Notes under the pieces: generated by a model
Databases searched by the model: none
Seen by the model: only the letters and a program-made list of their open reading frames with translations
What the model was told of the DNA's origin: nothing
Assembly: GCA_007922225.1 (NCBI GenBank)
Contig: ML680086.1
Span: forward strand, 13,534,783 to 13,598,782
Reading direction: 5' to 3'
DNA: 64,000 bases
From: Emydura subglobosa
Lineage: Eukaryota; Chordata; Testudines; Chelidae
Position numbers and translations under genes: made by a program
In this document: positions 35,965-48,800 of the stretch, piece by piece
Layout of the letters: every line of letters begins with the position of its first letter
Numbering within the stretch: position 1 is the first letter of the stretch

Positions 35965-36750
35965 AGAAATATCAACAGTCGGCAGGGCTCATCTCTGATC
36001 AGCTCAAAAACACAAGATGGCTTCAATTCATAGTAAAGTCCTTCAGTGTAATACCCTTAAAATCAACCAGGCAGATCCTAAATCAAGCAGATTAGTCAAG
36101 TGGCCAACATTAGACAGCGTAGCCAAGATCATCATAGACTAGAGGCTTCCAGCAAGACTTCACTTAATGCATAATCTTGTAAACAACACCTTAAATTGGA
36201 AAGTAGCTTGGGATAATCTGCCTCCTAAGCAAATCCCCAGACCCGAGTGATATGCAGAGCCCTTGGGATTTGGGAGGGAGTCCCTAGCCACAAGCCTCTA
36301 AATTTAGAGCCTGCTGTTCCATTCTGTAGCTCTCAACCTCATGCTAAAGTTGGACAAATATATCTCAGCAGCACTCTGAAACTGCCAAGCATGACTGGTG
36401 AAGTGGTGCAAACAAGGTTGAAGACACCCTGATCTTCGTCTCTTTGCTTATAGAAGTTTCCAGTCTAAGCAACGGTGTCACAAAATCCCTGAGCAAACAA
36501 TCTAGAAAGAGACTCCATTTCACAGCACTGAAAAAGTTTAGTGGTACAGGTCTGTGCCTTATTTTTAATTGCTTTTATCGTTTTAAGATACAGTAAACAT
36601 CAGTTCACTTATAGCCAATGCAGACTGCAAAGACATCTAAAACTAGTAAACTAGGGAGGCATCTATGCTAGAGAAATTGTTGGCAGCTTCCTTTTTGTTT
36701 TCAAAGCAATTTCCACTAACCACTCCCAACCCACTTTTACTCAACTTTTA

Positions 36751-37016
36751 GGGCTGGTCTACACTACCAAGTTAGGTTGACATAAGGAAAAGAATTTTTC
36801 TAGGCACCTTCCTTGAGTGGCCTCCACCAAGTGATTTTGGATACTCGTTCAGAAGTAAAGTGGCCTTATTTTACTGTAGCTCAGTCCTCCTTACAGGCCA
36901 CTTCACGTCTGAATTAGAGTGTTCACATGGGTTAAACGTGCTTTAACTTATGCGAGCTAACTTCACACCTTTAGTTAATTTATCTTAACCTTCCTGAGTG
37001 TCCCAGTGAAGACAAG
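36751..37016. repeat. hAT-like TIR element
   Basis: It begins AGGGCTGGTCTACACTACCA and ends CAGTGAAGACAAGCACT. The ends are imperfect inverted repeats of the GGTCTACACT type shared with 50829-51084. The interior has no coding sequence. Confidence 0.5.
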
Positions 37017-37248
37017 CACTCAGATGAAGTGAAACCTCTCTTTGTAGTCAAGAACTCACCCCCAAAAAGGAAAAGGCAATTTAATCCTTAAGACATTTTT
37101 AAAGTTATCTGGGAACCATCTTCAACATAACTGGGAAGATGCCAAGCACAGGTTGTTAGACTGAGCTGTAATGTTATACATTTTTAACATTTCGGCATAG
37201 GTTAAGTATTCTTGACCCAAGTGTCTGTATCAACCCACAGAAAACACA

Positions 37249-37460
37249 GGGCCAGATTTTCAAAGCAGTTCAGCCCCCATTAGGGCACCTAAAAGAAATT
37301 AGCAGAATTTCAAAGTGACTGCAGCACAAATGGCTCCCATAACTTACTAACTTCTGAAAGCCTCACCACTTCATTTAGGTGTCTAAACAGGAGCTGTGCT
37401 CCTTTGACAATCTGGCTCCAACTGTGGGGTTGTGCAGCACTTCTGAAAATCTGGTCCTTC
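37249..37460. repeat. Palindromic GGCCAGATTTTCAAA-family repeat
   Basis: GGGCCAGATTTTCAAAGCAG at the left pairs with CTTCTGAAAATCTGGTCC at the right, with GGGCACCTAAA and TTTAGGTGTCTA pairing inside. Same family as 31486-31740. Confidence 0.65.
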
Positions 37461-37717
37461 ATCCAGTTCCGTGTGAGGCAACAGCCATAAGCATTTCAAA
37501 AGTTTGTTGCTGTAAATTACATCTGAGGAAGTTATTGTCATTTCCTGGATATTTTCCATTACATGGAAGCTACTTCTCCTGTAAGTGCAACCCATCTCAT
37601 GAAAACAGAGCGGATTCTAGGTGCCTATAAACTCATTGCCTTCTTCAGCAATCTCCATCTCTGGGATTAAATCTGGTCCTGAAGGTCCAGCCAATAGATC
37701 TGAGAAGGGATTAGATA

Positions 37718-37933
37718 ACACCTAGCTCTTATAAAACACTTTACATCAGTAAATCTCAGAACACTTTACCAAGGAGGTCAATATCATTATGCCCATTTTA
37801 CAGATTAGGAAATTGAGCAATACAAATGTGAAATGACTTGCCTAAAGATACTCCATATGCCCGTGTGAAGAATAGAACTCTGATCTCCTGAGTCCCAGTC
37901 CAGTGCTCTATTCACTAGGCAACACTGCCTCTT
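37718..37933 (-). repeat. Near full-length tRNA-headed SINE (MIR/CORE-like)
   Basis: Read in reverse it has a tRNA-like head (reverse of GTCCAGTGCTCTATTCACTA), then the CORE part (reverse of AAATTGAGCAATACAAATGTG...TGACTTGCC) and a tail (reverse of CACTTTACCAAGGAGGTCA). On the - strand the order is GCAGTGTTGCCTAGTGAATA, GAGCACTGGACTGGGACTC, a long CORE and the tail. Confidence 0.75.
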
Positions 37934-38434
37934 CAGATGTCAGTTAAGCCATTGACATTTGGAGCAAGGAAAAAAACTGGCAAAAGCACCATAGGAAAGC
38001 AGCAAAACAAACCCTATAAGGAGAACGCTATGTGGAGGTAAGCACAAAAGAGAGCTTCATTTCAGCTGTGTTGCACCACACACAGTATTTCACTTGCCAT
38101 TCTCAATTTACTTAGAGGTCACGTAGGAGTTTGGCCAAATTTAAAACTTAAGAAAAAGTCTGGTAAACTGACAACTGCCTCTCAGCTTGAGTATTTGTAA
38201 CATTCAGCACATTTTGTTATGGGTTGTGTTTACAGTGTGTATAGATGGTAGGAGGGGAAATGATTTACAGGTTACCTTCAAAATTATTCAAACAAATTTC
38301 CCTCTTCCACATAATTTTTCCAGTGAGAACAGAGCTACACAAAAAACAAACTGAAAAACAAAAGCCTTAATGCCCCTTATACACACACTCCCATCAACAA
38401 GTTTTGGCCCAAAGAAGCATGCTTTGCCTTCCAT

Positions 38435-38660
38435 CTAAGGTATTTATATGGTGCCTGTTACCATATCATCTGAGCACCTCGCAATTTTTAATGTCGTTAT
38501 TCTTACCAAGACAGTGCTATTATCCCCATTGTACAGATGGGGAATAGAGGCACAGAGAGACTGAGTGACTCAGCCAAGGTCATGCAGGAAGTCTGTGGCA
38601 CCGCAAGCTATTTAACTCCGATCTCTCAAGTTCCAGGCTAGTCAATGGATCATTCTCCCT
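38435..38660 (-). repeat. SINE (MIR/CORE-like), reverse orientation
   Basis: ATTATCCCCATTGTACAGAT, GGGGAATAGAGGCACAGAGA and GCCAAGGTCATGCAGGAAG are the reverse of the CORE region. The head and tail are more eroded than in the copy at 37718-37933. Confidence 0.7.
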
Positions 38661-39127
38661 CCATATTTCCTTCTGAGGGAAATATCAGAGTGGATTCTAT
38701 TCATCCTTGGTTTCCACATCAAAGCACTTAGTAACAAAAGAATATCCAAAACCATGCAGGCATAGACTAAATTATTTTCTTCCATCCAACCTAGTGTGCT
38801 AGTAACAGTGTTTTATTCAAGATGTTTCTTTTTTTTAAAAATCAATTGCAATGCTATTGGCATGACAATATGAACAATTCCTTTAGTGCAGTAGACTGAA
38901 GAAATGCAAATGCTGGATCATGGTGAGAGATGAAAAGCGTATTGTTTTGGTTTGAAGGGTTGCCTCTTCTAAGCAAGAACGTGACAGAACAGTTCATACA
39001 TTTATTCTTGGAATTATATTTTCATTTATAAATATGTACCTTTAGGGAAGCACTAAATAGAATACAACTGTGTCAACAGCAGGCCGGACTTCAATAATGG
39101 TGCATCTCACTGGCCATTTGCACAAAG

Positions 39128-39568
39128 AATCATAGAATATTAGAGTTGGAAGGGACCTCAGGAGGTCATCTAATCCAACCCCCTGCTCAAAGCAGGACTA
39201 AGCTCAGCTAAATCATCCCAGCCAGGGCTTTGTCAAGCTGCAGCTTAAAAACCTCTAAAGATGGAGATTCCACCACCTCCCTGCGTAACCCATTCCAGAG
39301 CTTCATCACCCTCCTACTGAAAAACTTTTTCCTAATATCCAACCTAGACCTCCCCCACTGCAACTTGAGACCATTGCTCCTTGTTCTGTCACCTACTACC
39401 ATTGAGAACAGCCTAACTCCATCCTCCCTGGAACCCCTTTCAGGTAGTTAAAGGCTGCTATCAAATCCCCCCTCATTTTTCTCTTTTGCAGACTAAATAA
39501 GCCTAGTTCTCTCAGCCTCTCCTCATAAGTCTTGTGCTCCAGCCCCCTAATCATTTTTATTGTCATAC
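39128..39568 (-). mobile_element. CR1 LINE 3' end, reverse orientation
   Basis: From AATCATAGAATATTAGAG (the CR1 3' terminus in reverse) through GTTGGAAGGGACCTCAGG, GGAGATTCCACCACCTCCCT and CTCTCAGCCTCTCCTCATAA, the order is that of a reversed CR1 3' region. The - strand frame near 39400-39630 retains RT-tail words ([20 protein letters not shown]). It is on the same strand as ZHX3 and is the best-preserved CR1 in the window. Confidence 0.9.
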
Positions 39569-41299
39569 CCTTGTCTTGAATGTATACATAACTATGGTAT
39601 TGACAAGCACAAACTAAGTGTGTAACCATACAAACAGAGTTATGAAAAAATAGCTTGATAAATACATTTTATTCTTCATCTTTTAGCCACTAAAGGAAGT
39701 TTGTGTGCAAGCTGCAACTACTGAGTTATGAAGAAGCAAGCACAAAGGCTCCAAAAGACACCCTTGTCCATTCACAGAAATTAGAGATGGAAACATCTAC
39801 TAAAAAGGCTGCTGACTGCAAAGGGACATTACAACTTGGGGGAGGATCCTCAGGTCTCCAGCGTGGATGAGTTACAACAAGTGACACTGAGTATTTAAAA
39901 AATGTTACAACAGCTGAGGATGACTGAACCATTTCTGTGAACATCTTGAGTGTCCAGGTAATTTTCAGCCTATGACAAACAATAAAAGTGCTGAGCAATA
40001 GATTTAGCAAAGCCCATACAAGACATTATTGTGTTATTGGCATAACATAGGATACATGGTGAAAAGTCAAAAAAACAAACAAAAACCAAGTTGAGTCCTG
40101 CCAAGAGACTTCTGCAGTGTTTAAACTGCCAGTGGCCTGGCATTTCACTAATGATTTTTTTCACGTTTTGCATAAGCTATTTAATATGTCAGATTACTAC
40201 TGCATACATATGCCAAGCAGATGTTTCAAAAGGTAACTGAAATTCTCGCTTTTAGGAAAGACTGGGGAGGCGTGCACTCTAAGGGAAATCTCACCTGTGT
40301 TGCTAGTTGAGAAAAACTTATTTGGAGTATTATGGACACATACTGTATGTGTAAGCTTGAGGACAGACAAAAATAGGAAAATATCCTATGCCTTGTGGTC
40401 AGTTCTGGGAAGAGCTTTGCAGTTTTAAGCTGGTGATCGTGGCCACCTGTTTGACACGGTTTCAAACCCGTCATCTTTTTAAAAATCACCAAGATTAATT
40501 AATTTTTTTTAGAAAGAGCAAAATGTCATTTCCAATAAGACTGTTTTTAAAAAAATACATTAGACAGAAAAAAAATATCAAAGTTACAAAAATATTTGGC
40601 AAAGCAGTGTTAACCTGTTAATTACTCTAGGAATTTGTAAGGATACTATTTTCTCCATTATCTGTGCAATTCTTAAGTATACTTTCTACTACTGGCTTGT
40701 GCTTTAATATTTGTCTCTAAAAGTTTTCTAGCTGATAAGTGTGCAGCCGGTGCATTCTCATCAAAAGCAAAATGCTGTTTCTATCCCTTTATTACTGGCA
40801 AAATATCATTTGAATGCAGCTGCTTAACTAATGGAATACTGGCAATTTTGGTTTGCAGCCAGATAGGTATAATAGCACTCCCTGGTCCCATTTATGTGTC
40901 ACGCATACTCACAAATGGAGTATGCTGTCTCTCTTACTCATTTCCCCCCATTCAATGTCAAGAGTCAATTCAGTGTTTCAGCTAGAGCAAACTTAGCCAG
41001 GGCTTTCAGAGGAGCCAGTTATGCACTATGAAAGTATCACATGATTTTAATGTCAGATGCTGTATTTGAATTATGAGCCTGCAGTTTGATAAGGATTAAT
41101 ATAGCTCATCCCTTCACAAGAGCTAGCTCAACAACGTCCACAGAGATGCCTCAAATGGAGCATGAGTAATCTGAACCAGTAACCATAGGCCTACTAATAC
41201 ATTGCCTGGGGATCAAGCTGTAAGATGTAGCACTAGAAAAGAAACTCAAAATAAAACATTATAACTTTGCTTGCTTTGAAATCCAACTGCCGCCACTTA

Positions 41300-41575
41300 T
41301 TTCCATTACAGTAGCACCTAGAAGACCCAACTGAGATCAGGGCCACATTGTGCTAGGTGCTGCACAGACACGTAGTGAGAGTCAGTCCTTCTCCCAAAGA
41401 ACCTACACTCTAAATAGACCAGACAGATGGGGGCGGGGGAGGGGAGCAGAGGAAAAAGAGGGATGTAGTGACTTTCCCAAGGTCACAAAGCAGGTCAGTG
41501 GCAGAGCCAGGATTAGAACCCACATCTCCTGATAAACCCATCTACTAGACCACACTACCTCTCACTCCCTATTAA
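41300..41575 (-). repeat. Full SINE with L2-like tail, reverse orientation
   Basis: CAGTAGCACCTAGAAGACCC, CACATTGTGCTAGGTGCTGC and CCCAAAGAACCTACACTCTA are the reverse of an L2-type tail. TTTCCCAAGGTCACAAAGCA and GGCAGAGCCAGGATTAGAAC are the reverse CORE and tRNA-like head. It ties the tRNA-headed SINE to the tail of the LINE at 60745-61275. Confidence 0.75.
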
Positions 41576-43439
41576 TTTGTCTGTACATTACAAAACAGTG
41601 ATAGCTTTTAAATACTTCTATTACTGCTCAGGCATCGCTGCTGCTCGCTTTGTGCTTGGTTATCATGTGCACAAGCACATGCACCATGATCCTGAACTGT
41701 CCCAGTCTGTTAATACCTCCCTCTGGAACGTTTGGAATTTTAAAACGGGCAAGTCTGACCAGCAGTGTTGACCAGACCAGTGGGTGGCCCAAAATAGGCG
41801 AAATCAGATTAACAGTCAAGGAAGCACAACTAAAATAAATGGAATGGATATCCAAGCACGGCTCAGTACGTTCCACTCTTTAATACAGGTGTTGGAAGTA
41901 GAGACTAAGAGAGCCTGCCAAACTGAATTGTATAATAAATTATTATTTTCTAGTCTGAAAATGTTCTACTTATCTCAGAGCTCAGCTATGTACTTTTAAA
42001 CTCTATTCCTAGGAACAGGTGTTAAGAACTAAGTTTTGCTCAAAGGAAGGTTCACACTGCATGTTTTTTCATTACTTCAGTACATCCTGCAAACATTGTG
42101 GTCTTTGTATACAAAGAGACTATTTAAATCTAGCGTGGGGGAGAATTAGTTCATGCAAAACACAATACACCTTGTTTCACATTTGTAATCTAAGAGAAAA
42201 ATGTAAAGCAGGCTGAACGCGTATTAATACTCCCAATGCTAGCATAATCCTTTGAAAACAGAAAGGAAATGATGATAAACTATTATGTTTTTGTGAAAAG
42301 TAGCAGTTCTAAGAGCATGGACACCAATAATTTATTTCCTTAAAGACGTTTAATGCAATATCAGAAACCCAACACTGCCAAAGCAGGCTTGTCATCAGGC
42401 AGCAAGGATGTTACTGAGCTGCCTCTGAGCTGTCTCTATGCATAAATGCTTAAGTAACTAACCATGTTATTGTCTGCAAACGTAACACACAGAATGCCAC
42501 TTGGCTCACGTGAACTCCTTACACACAAGTCATCCAACTAGATTTTTCATGATTCAGTGGAGAATACCAGGAAATGTACACATGGTTTAAAAATGTGTCT
42601 AATAAGTCCCACCCCAAACAATTCTCCACCCCAAACAAAATTAATGATGACAGTGTAAAGCTGCAAAGGAATGTTACCCCATGACTATTGCCAGCTCTGC
42701 TGTTTATAAAGATAGGACAATTCACAATACTGTACGTGAGGGTACCAAAGTTCATTGCATTTGCAGGATTGCTAGTGTAAGGTGTTTGGGGATGTGCTAC
42801 ACACAGAATGGGTCAAAATCTAGTAGATTTCAGTCAGGCAAACTCTAAGAGGATTGATTAAGGGCTGCAGATGCAACCCAATGTATCATTCACTGAAATC
42901 ATTGACTACTACAGGGCCCATTCATTATCTTTAGGGAGAGAGATTATTAATAGCCTAGTTTTAGTGCACAAAACAGGGAGAGTGTCAGGAAAGTTATAGA
43001 TTCAATAACGATATCAGACCACCCGCAATGCTCCTAACAAGGAAATAACTTCCTAAATCAGCATGTGAACTAGCCATGCTGATTGTGTGGTGCAGGACAG
43101 ACAGGATGGAAACTTTCACAGCATTTCAAAATCCCCCAGCTCCAGTAAGAGCTCATTATTTATTGTGCAGATGAGATTCAGATGAACAAGTCAGGCTGCT
43201 GCCTTGCATTTGCTCATAAAAGTTTAACTATAAATTTAACAGATTCTGCTTTTATGAATTGGAGGGATTCTGCTTTGCTTCAGCACGTGACTCCTCTGTA
43301 AAGCTCTGCAATACTGTGACAGAAAACTCAGTGCAATTATTGGCTCATGCCTCTTATCTTTGCATCAGCTGAAGCCAAGAGGTTCATGCATTGCTTTTCT
43401 GAAACCCCTTTGGCCAAATACAGGTAGGAGCAGTGGTGA

Positions 43440-43600
43440 TAGGTTCAAAGACTTTAAGGCCAGAAGGGACCATCATGATCATCTAGTCTAAACTCCTGCA
43501 CAACGCAGGCCACAGAACCTCATCCGCCCACTCCTGCAATAGGTCGATAACTTCTGGCTGAGTTACTGAAGTCCTAAAATCTTGATTTAAAGAGTTGCAT
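43440..43600 (-). mobile_element. CR1 3' end (turtle/archosaur type), reverse orientation
   Basis: TTTAAGGCCAGAAGGGACCA, TCATGATCATCTAGTCTAAA and TCCTGCACAACGCAGGCCAC are the typical reverse 3' end of a CR1 subfamily abundant in turtles. It continues to about the TTTAAAGAGTTGCAT words. Confidence 0.85.
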
Positions 43601-44097
43601 AAGATTGAAGGCTATTTTTGGAAGGGAGGTGGGCCAGGGCTTGGGAAAGTGGGGGCTGAAAAGTAAGTGGCGATGTTAAAATCATCCCAGCGAGGACCCT
43701 CCAATGCTCCCCAAATGCATCTTTAGACACTGCCTTCCACCCTCCGCCCTTGCTGGGGCCCAGCGAGGTGATGCAGTCTGCACTGAATGTACTGCATCCC
43801 CCGTGCCAAGAAGGATATAGGAACAATAAAGCCGAGTAACATGTATGCATTGGAAGTTGACTTTGTCCTGCCAATAGATACAAACTTAGGGGCAAAGCCA
43901 GCCTGTTCCTCAAAGGGTGCTTGAGAGCATAACTAGGGTGGCTGCACAGGGGTCCTGGCCTCTGCATGGAGCAGAGCACAGCATTCCCTTGCTGAGTGCT
44001 AACAGGTTGGCCACAGGGTGTGCCGCTGCATGAAAAGACAGGAAGGGGAGTGCAGCGTCCTCTCTGAATGTCTAATACTTCAATAAAAGACCCGCAG

Positions 44098-44335
44098 CAC
44101 GGCTGCAGTTGCGGTGCTAAAAATTGCCAGGTAGATGTTTGGGCTCGGGCTGGAGCCTCCTCACCTCTGAAACCCCACAAAGGGGGCGCGGGGAGTGTCT
44201 CAGAGCCTGGACTCCACCGTGCGCCTGAATGCCTACAACGCTATTGTTAGCACTGTAGCTCGAGCCCCGAGAGCCCAAGTCAATTGAGCTGGGCCAGCTG
44301 CGGGTCTTTAACTGAAGTACAGACATTCAGAGAGG
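44098..44335. repeat. GC-rich hAT-like palindromic element
   Basis: GTAGATGTTTGGGCTCGGGC and CTGGAGCCTCCTCACCTCTG in the first half are matched by GTAGCTCGAGCCCCGAGAGC and CAGCTGCGGGTCTTTAACTG, then GTACAGACAT, in the second half. This GTAGA(T/C)GTTTGGGCTCGG/TACAGACAT layout is shared with a family I associate with turtles. It explains the local GC-richness and the long - strand frame over it. Confidence 0.55.
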
Positions 44336-44618
44336 GCTCCGGGCCTTAGCACCGCAGGTTTTTGATTGCAATGTTGATGTACCCACAGATTTCAGCCACT
44401 GGGGCTACATTAGCCTCCAAGGGAGTATCGCTGTGGCCTTGAAGTATAGGTACCCTCTAAATTAATACAGCGCTACTCCATCTTCACTACAATGCAAGGA
44501 AAAGGATGTAGGTTGAAATGTGTCATGTTTCTCAGGTCAGACGGACCCTATGCATCCACACACATTTTTATGTTACGTGTTTTTACACAAACTGTAAAAT
44601 AGCAGAACTGCTACTTAC

Positions 44619-44728
44619 CTGTAAAATGTAACATTTCCGTAATGTATTGCTTTCCAGCTCTTCCTCCTTACTTTTATGCATAGTCAAAATGGCAGTAGTC
44701 ACTTCAGCTGTACTCAAGATTCAGGGCT
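44619..44728 (-). other. ZHX3: Candidate non-coding ZHX3 exon with strong splice sites
   Basis: On the - strand the acceptor is TTTTTCTCTTGTTTCTTAG (AG at 44729-44730) and the donor is a consensus CAG|GTAAGTAG (exon end 44619). They bound a 110-base exon lacking recognisable repeats. It contains an ATG (44679-44681) whose 21 codons stay open to the donor. If spliced directly to 19434, five more codons precede a TAA, so this would be an upstream ORF and not an extended ZHX3 N-terminus. Both sites are better than those of most chance pairs, but no transcript supports it here. Confidence 0.4.
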
Positions 44729-47045
44729 CTAAGAAACAAGAGAAAAATATCACCCCAAAATTTACTACTCTGATTCCAAAGGAAAATGTGACTCTCTTCC
44801 CATAAATAATTATACAAATAAAAACTAGCCTGAAATTTAAGTTGATTGCGCAAGTCACCACACATTCACGTCTGACCATATATAGACTATAGTAAATACT
44901 CAGCAAAATACCCAACAGTTTCTCCTTCAATTTCTCATTTAATTAGAAATGAGACCCACTTATTAAAAATGGATTAGTTTTTGAGCAGTCAGCTAGGTAC
45001 TGAAATCTTCAAAATTGCATAGGGCAAGATGCATATACACAGTAAAATGAAAATGCATCCGCTACCACAACACTAGTGGGTAGCTGTTCTTTTGGTTTCC
45101 TAAAGTAGCTGAGACCCATAAAGAAAAACTAGCCAGGAGCATGTTTAAAGTAGCTATCACAACAGCCTAACCAATACGGCTGCAGCCTGTCACTATATAT
45201 AAACCTGCAGTTTTACTTTTAGCTTTGTGCTTTCCCTCCCTCCTCCATTTTCCTCAGCTGCTGTCCAGTCCCATTCTCTCTCCCAGCCATAAATAATAAA
45301 GTCAGCCCATGATATTTCATAATTTGTAAACATATCCTTATGCAGGGATAAATGATCAAGTAGAGGTTTGGAACTAAATTCAGGGACAGATAAAATTACA
45401 TGTAATAGTTGTCCTGGAAAAAGGTGTGCTAAAAGTCAGACAAGGATAGGAAACCAGAAAACCACACTAGAATTTTCCAGTAAGGAAAATTCACACTCAC
45501 TAATTGCTTCTTGCTAAAGATTGGGGGTGCGGTGGGCGGGGGGAAAATGTCATTAACCGAGCTAGTTCCCTAGTGTTTAACATAACTGTTGCAACCTCCA
45601 ACAGAAAGCCCCAGCAAAGCAGTGTCATTGCAATCCAGTTTTCTTCAGCAGGCAGTTGTTCCCAGCCACAAGTCCCTTGCCAAATCGCTGCTGCTTAAGA
45701 CTGCTTCTTTCAGGATAGGATCTGCTGAATATAAGCTGTCTGGACAACTTCATTTTGGTCACAAATGTATTTGATGAAGTATAACCGTCATTTTTCCATC
45801 TCAATGACTGGTGCAGAAATATGCGTAAGGTGGTGGTGGAAGAGATTTCCCTTTTATTGGAAGTTAGAAGCTTCCACTAGAAACTCCCACTTTACCAAAG
45901 CTGGACATCAAAACAAACAGAAGCTACATTATCTACATAGATCTGGGAGGAGTTCAGAAAGGTGATTCTTCAGACCCTATATTTGCCCTCCCTTAAGCAT
46001 AGTTATATGGTCCGTGGCCTTTAAAGCGTATTATTTATCCATACTATTCACAAAACAACCGATGCATGGAATCTGACATCTCTCTTTAAATAATATAGAG
46101 TCACTTGCTATATATTAGTCATTTGATAGCATATCAATAGCATTTTTCAGTTTGAATACAGAAAGATGTATTGTGGAATAAAAAAAGCTTACCATTTCTT
46201 CATAGGCTATTAAACAGCACACAGAAACATACTATACACCTTTCCCTTTATCTCCTGTTCTTAAAAAAACCCAAACGTCTCTATCGTAGTTATTCTCTGT
46301 AAAGCCCGTTTGATACCACTATTCCTGTGATCGCATGACGCCAGCTTGGACGTGGACGTTACTTTCACAATATCAAAGGCCTCCTCTCCACCCCCTCCGA
46401 CTCACTCAGATGACTGTTTGGTAACTATAACAGCAAAGAGCAGCTTGTGATGTCATAGAAACCTTTATTAAAGCACATTAGTTTCCGGGGCTGTACTTCA
46501 CGGGCCAGAGTTTTCATGCCCACATTAGAGAATAGATCATGACCTGTGCATACAAAAATGAACATGCATTTGGGTAGTTTAGCCCTGTCACTGACAGATC
46601 ACAAGAGTAACAGAACAAGGGGGGGAAAGCTTGCTTTAAACTTATACCAAATACGTTTCCTGCATGCATATTTTTACAATTTTTTTTAAAACCAGTTAGA
46701 TTTCAACATACTTTGGGAAAGAGCCAATGCTGAATGTCAGAACCTTGACATAACAGATAACATTTTATATGCCAGGAAAACATTCATGAATAATAGGAGA
46801 CAAATACTAAACTGCTGATCAAGTGTTTTTTAGTCTAGTAGCCTACATAAAGCTCCTGTAACAATAAGCACAGGGTTGAAAGTCTTATAGGCATTTTAGC
46901 TGTAATTCTTTCTGTGATAGTAGCAATTAGACATGATCTAGTTTTCCTAGATCCAAGCTTATCTTCACAATTATTCACTCTCCATTTATTGTACAGAATA
47001 TCAATACCAGTCTGGGTCCATTTCAGCTTTAGACAATAGCCATAT

Positions 47046-47230
47046 GGCCAAGATTTTAAGAAGTGACTAGTGATTTTGAATTCCTGGACCTTTGGTTGCC
47101 CAAGTTAAGAAAAGGGGCCACATTTTAAGAGAGCAGGTGCTTAGCATTTTATGAAAATAAGGCACCTTTTAAGGTGTCTCAAGTTGGGGGCATCGAAAAT
47201 TTGAAGCACCCAAAATCACTAGTCACTTGT
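47046..47230. repeat. Palindromic repeat with perfect 17-bp arms
   Basis: AGTGACTAGTGATTTTG at 47062-47078 and its exact reverse complement CAAAATCACTAGTCACT at 47211-47227 enclose about 130 bases containing GGGGCCACATTTTAAGAG and AAGGCACCTTTTAAGGTG. It is a diverged member of the GGCCAGATTTTCAAA family. Confidence 0.75.
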
Positions 47231-48639
47231 GTAATGTTTAAGCCTGCATATTCAAATATGGTAGTGTGAACCATTACCTACATGCTTATAAAACAGTACA
47301 GGCCAGTTCTAGACAGGAACACAGAACCCAAGGTAAAAAAAGGTCCAGCTTTGTTGATGCTGTCACAATTAAACATCTTCTTGGAGAGCCTGGGATAAAA
47401 CACCTAGCATACAAGCTTCTTCAAAACAGTGTGTGAGAATGACCAACAGTGAAACTGACCACACAAAGTACAGTCTTGTCAAATGGACAAAGATGACTGT
47501 TAGTGACTAAACTCTTTCAGATAGAGAAATCTTAGGGGTTCCTTGTAATAATACACATTCAAAATTTGTTAGTTTACTATGAGACTCTTTATGCTAGCAA
47601 TTTCCAAAGTGGCCTTATTACATATTAAGGATATTCTCTGAATTGCAAGAACCACCTCTCTTTGCTGCTCTTCCAACTAACCACAACTTCCTCAAGAAAG
47701 CAGCAAAGCTGATCAGATGTTTCATAAGTAATTATTTAGTTTTCACATATCAAACACTTTCATGAAAGGAGAGAGGTGAACAGGTTCCTAAACATTTAAA
47801 CCAAAGGTTAAGTCATCTGCCCTCACACCATCAGGAATTGAAAAGTAATTCTGCTTTCAGGAAACAGTTTCATTTCAGTATTTTTTTAGATGGCTTTCAG
47901 TAAGCCACATGTTTTCTTATTACTGGATAGGGCACACTGCCGGCTCAGCACACACCCTACTTAAAAGTGAAATGTACAGTTCAAGCTGATACTTTGTATG
48001 CATGATGGGGAAGGTAGCAAAATAACAACTTCTCCAAGACTCTCTCTGCAGGAAAGAGGGAAGCTGCTAAAGAGGGAAATGACACTTATGGAAGGAAACA
48101 ATTTAACTGTCTGATAACCTTCAAAAGGGGTTCTCACAATGTGTTACTTTCTTTCTGCTGAGTAACATTTACAGGGCTGTGGAGCAGCTACTCTGATCAA
48201 GCACTCTGGCAATATTCCTCCTTCAAAAAGAGAACTAGCTGAATGAATGTGTTAGCAAGCGCGGGAAGTACCTGCTAAGTCAGAGGAGGGACTGCACCTA
48301 GGTTTAGCCTCACTCACTCGCTGGGCTGCTACTCCCTCCTATGGTTTCCTAATGGCCATAATAACATGGGTGTGGATGGGGGGGGGGCTGTTTGTTTAAA
48401 AGGTCTTCTAAACTCCCCCAGTTATTGTGTCAGTCTAGTCCAAAGCTGTCATTTGTAGCTGCTCCTATTAAGTATCTGGCAGCCATCATCTTCATCATAG
48501 TTCTGCTGTTTATTGTGTCTCTTGAGTTGATTGCCATTTGCCCTTTCCATTCCAGGCTAGTCTTCCAACAGTAACGGCAGCTCCAGGTCAGCAAGCCCCA
48601 GATGACAAAGGATTTCCCTTGTCTACACATTTCTAGCCA

Positions 48640-48800
48640 AGGCAAGATTTTCAAATGTGGGTGCCTAAAGTTAGGCACATATGTGGCTTGATTTTCAGAG
48701 GTGCTGGGTACCTGTAGCTCCCACTCATTTCAATGGGATCTGTTTTGAAAAATTAAGCCACTTATACCTGCGTACCTAAATGCAAATTTAGGTCCCAAAC
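48640..48800. repeat. Palindromic GGCCAGATTTTCAAA-family repeat
   Basis: AAGGCAAGATTTTCAAATGT, TGGGTGCCTAAAGTTAGGCA, CTTGATTTTCAGAGGTGCTG and CATTTCAATGGGATCTG, then the reverse words GCAAATTTAGGTCCC. Same family as 31486-31740. Confidence 0.6.

Noticed and set aside
43587..44180. 197-codon open frame on the - strand
   Set aside because: It crosses a CR1 tail and a GC-rich palindromic repeat, has no recognisable domain, and its length is explained by composition.
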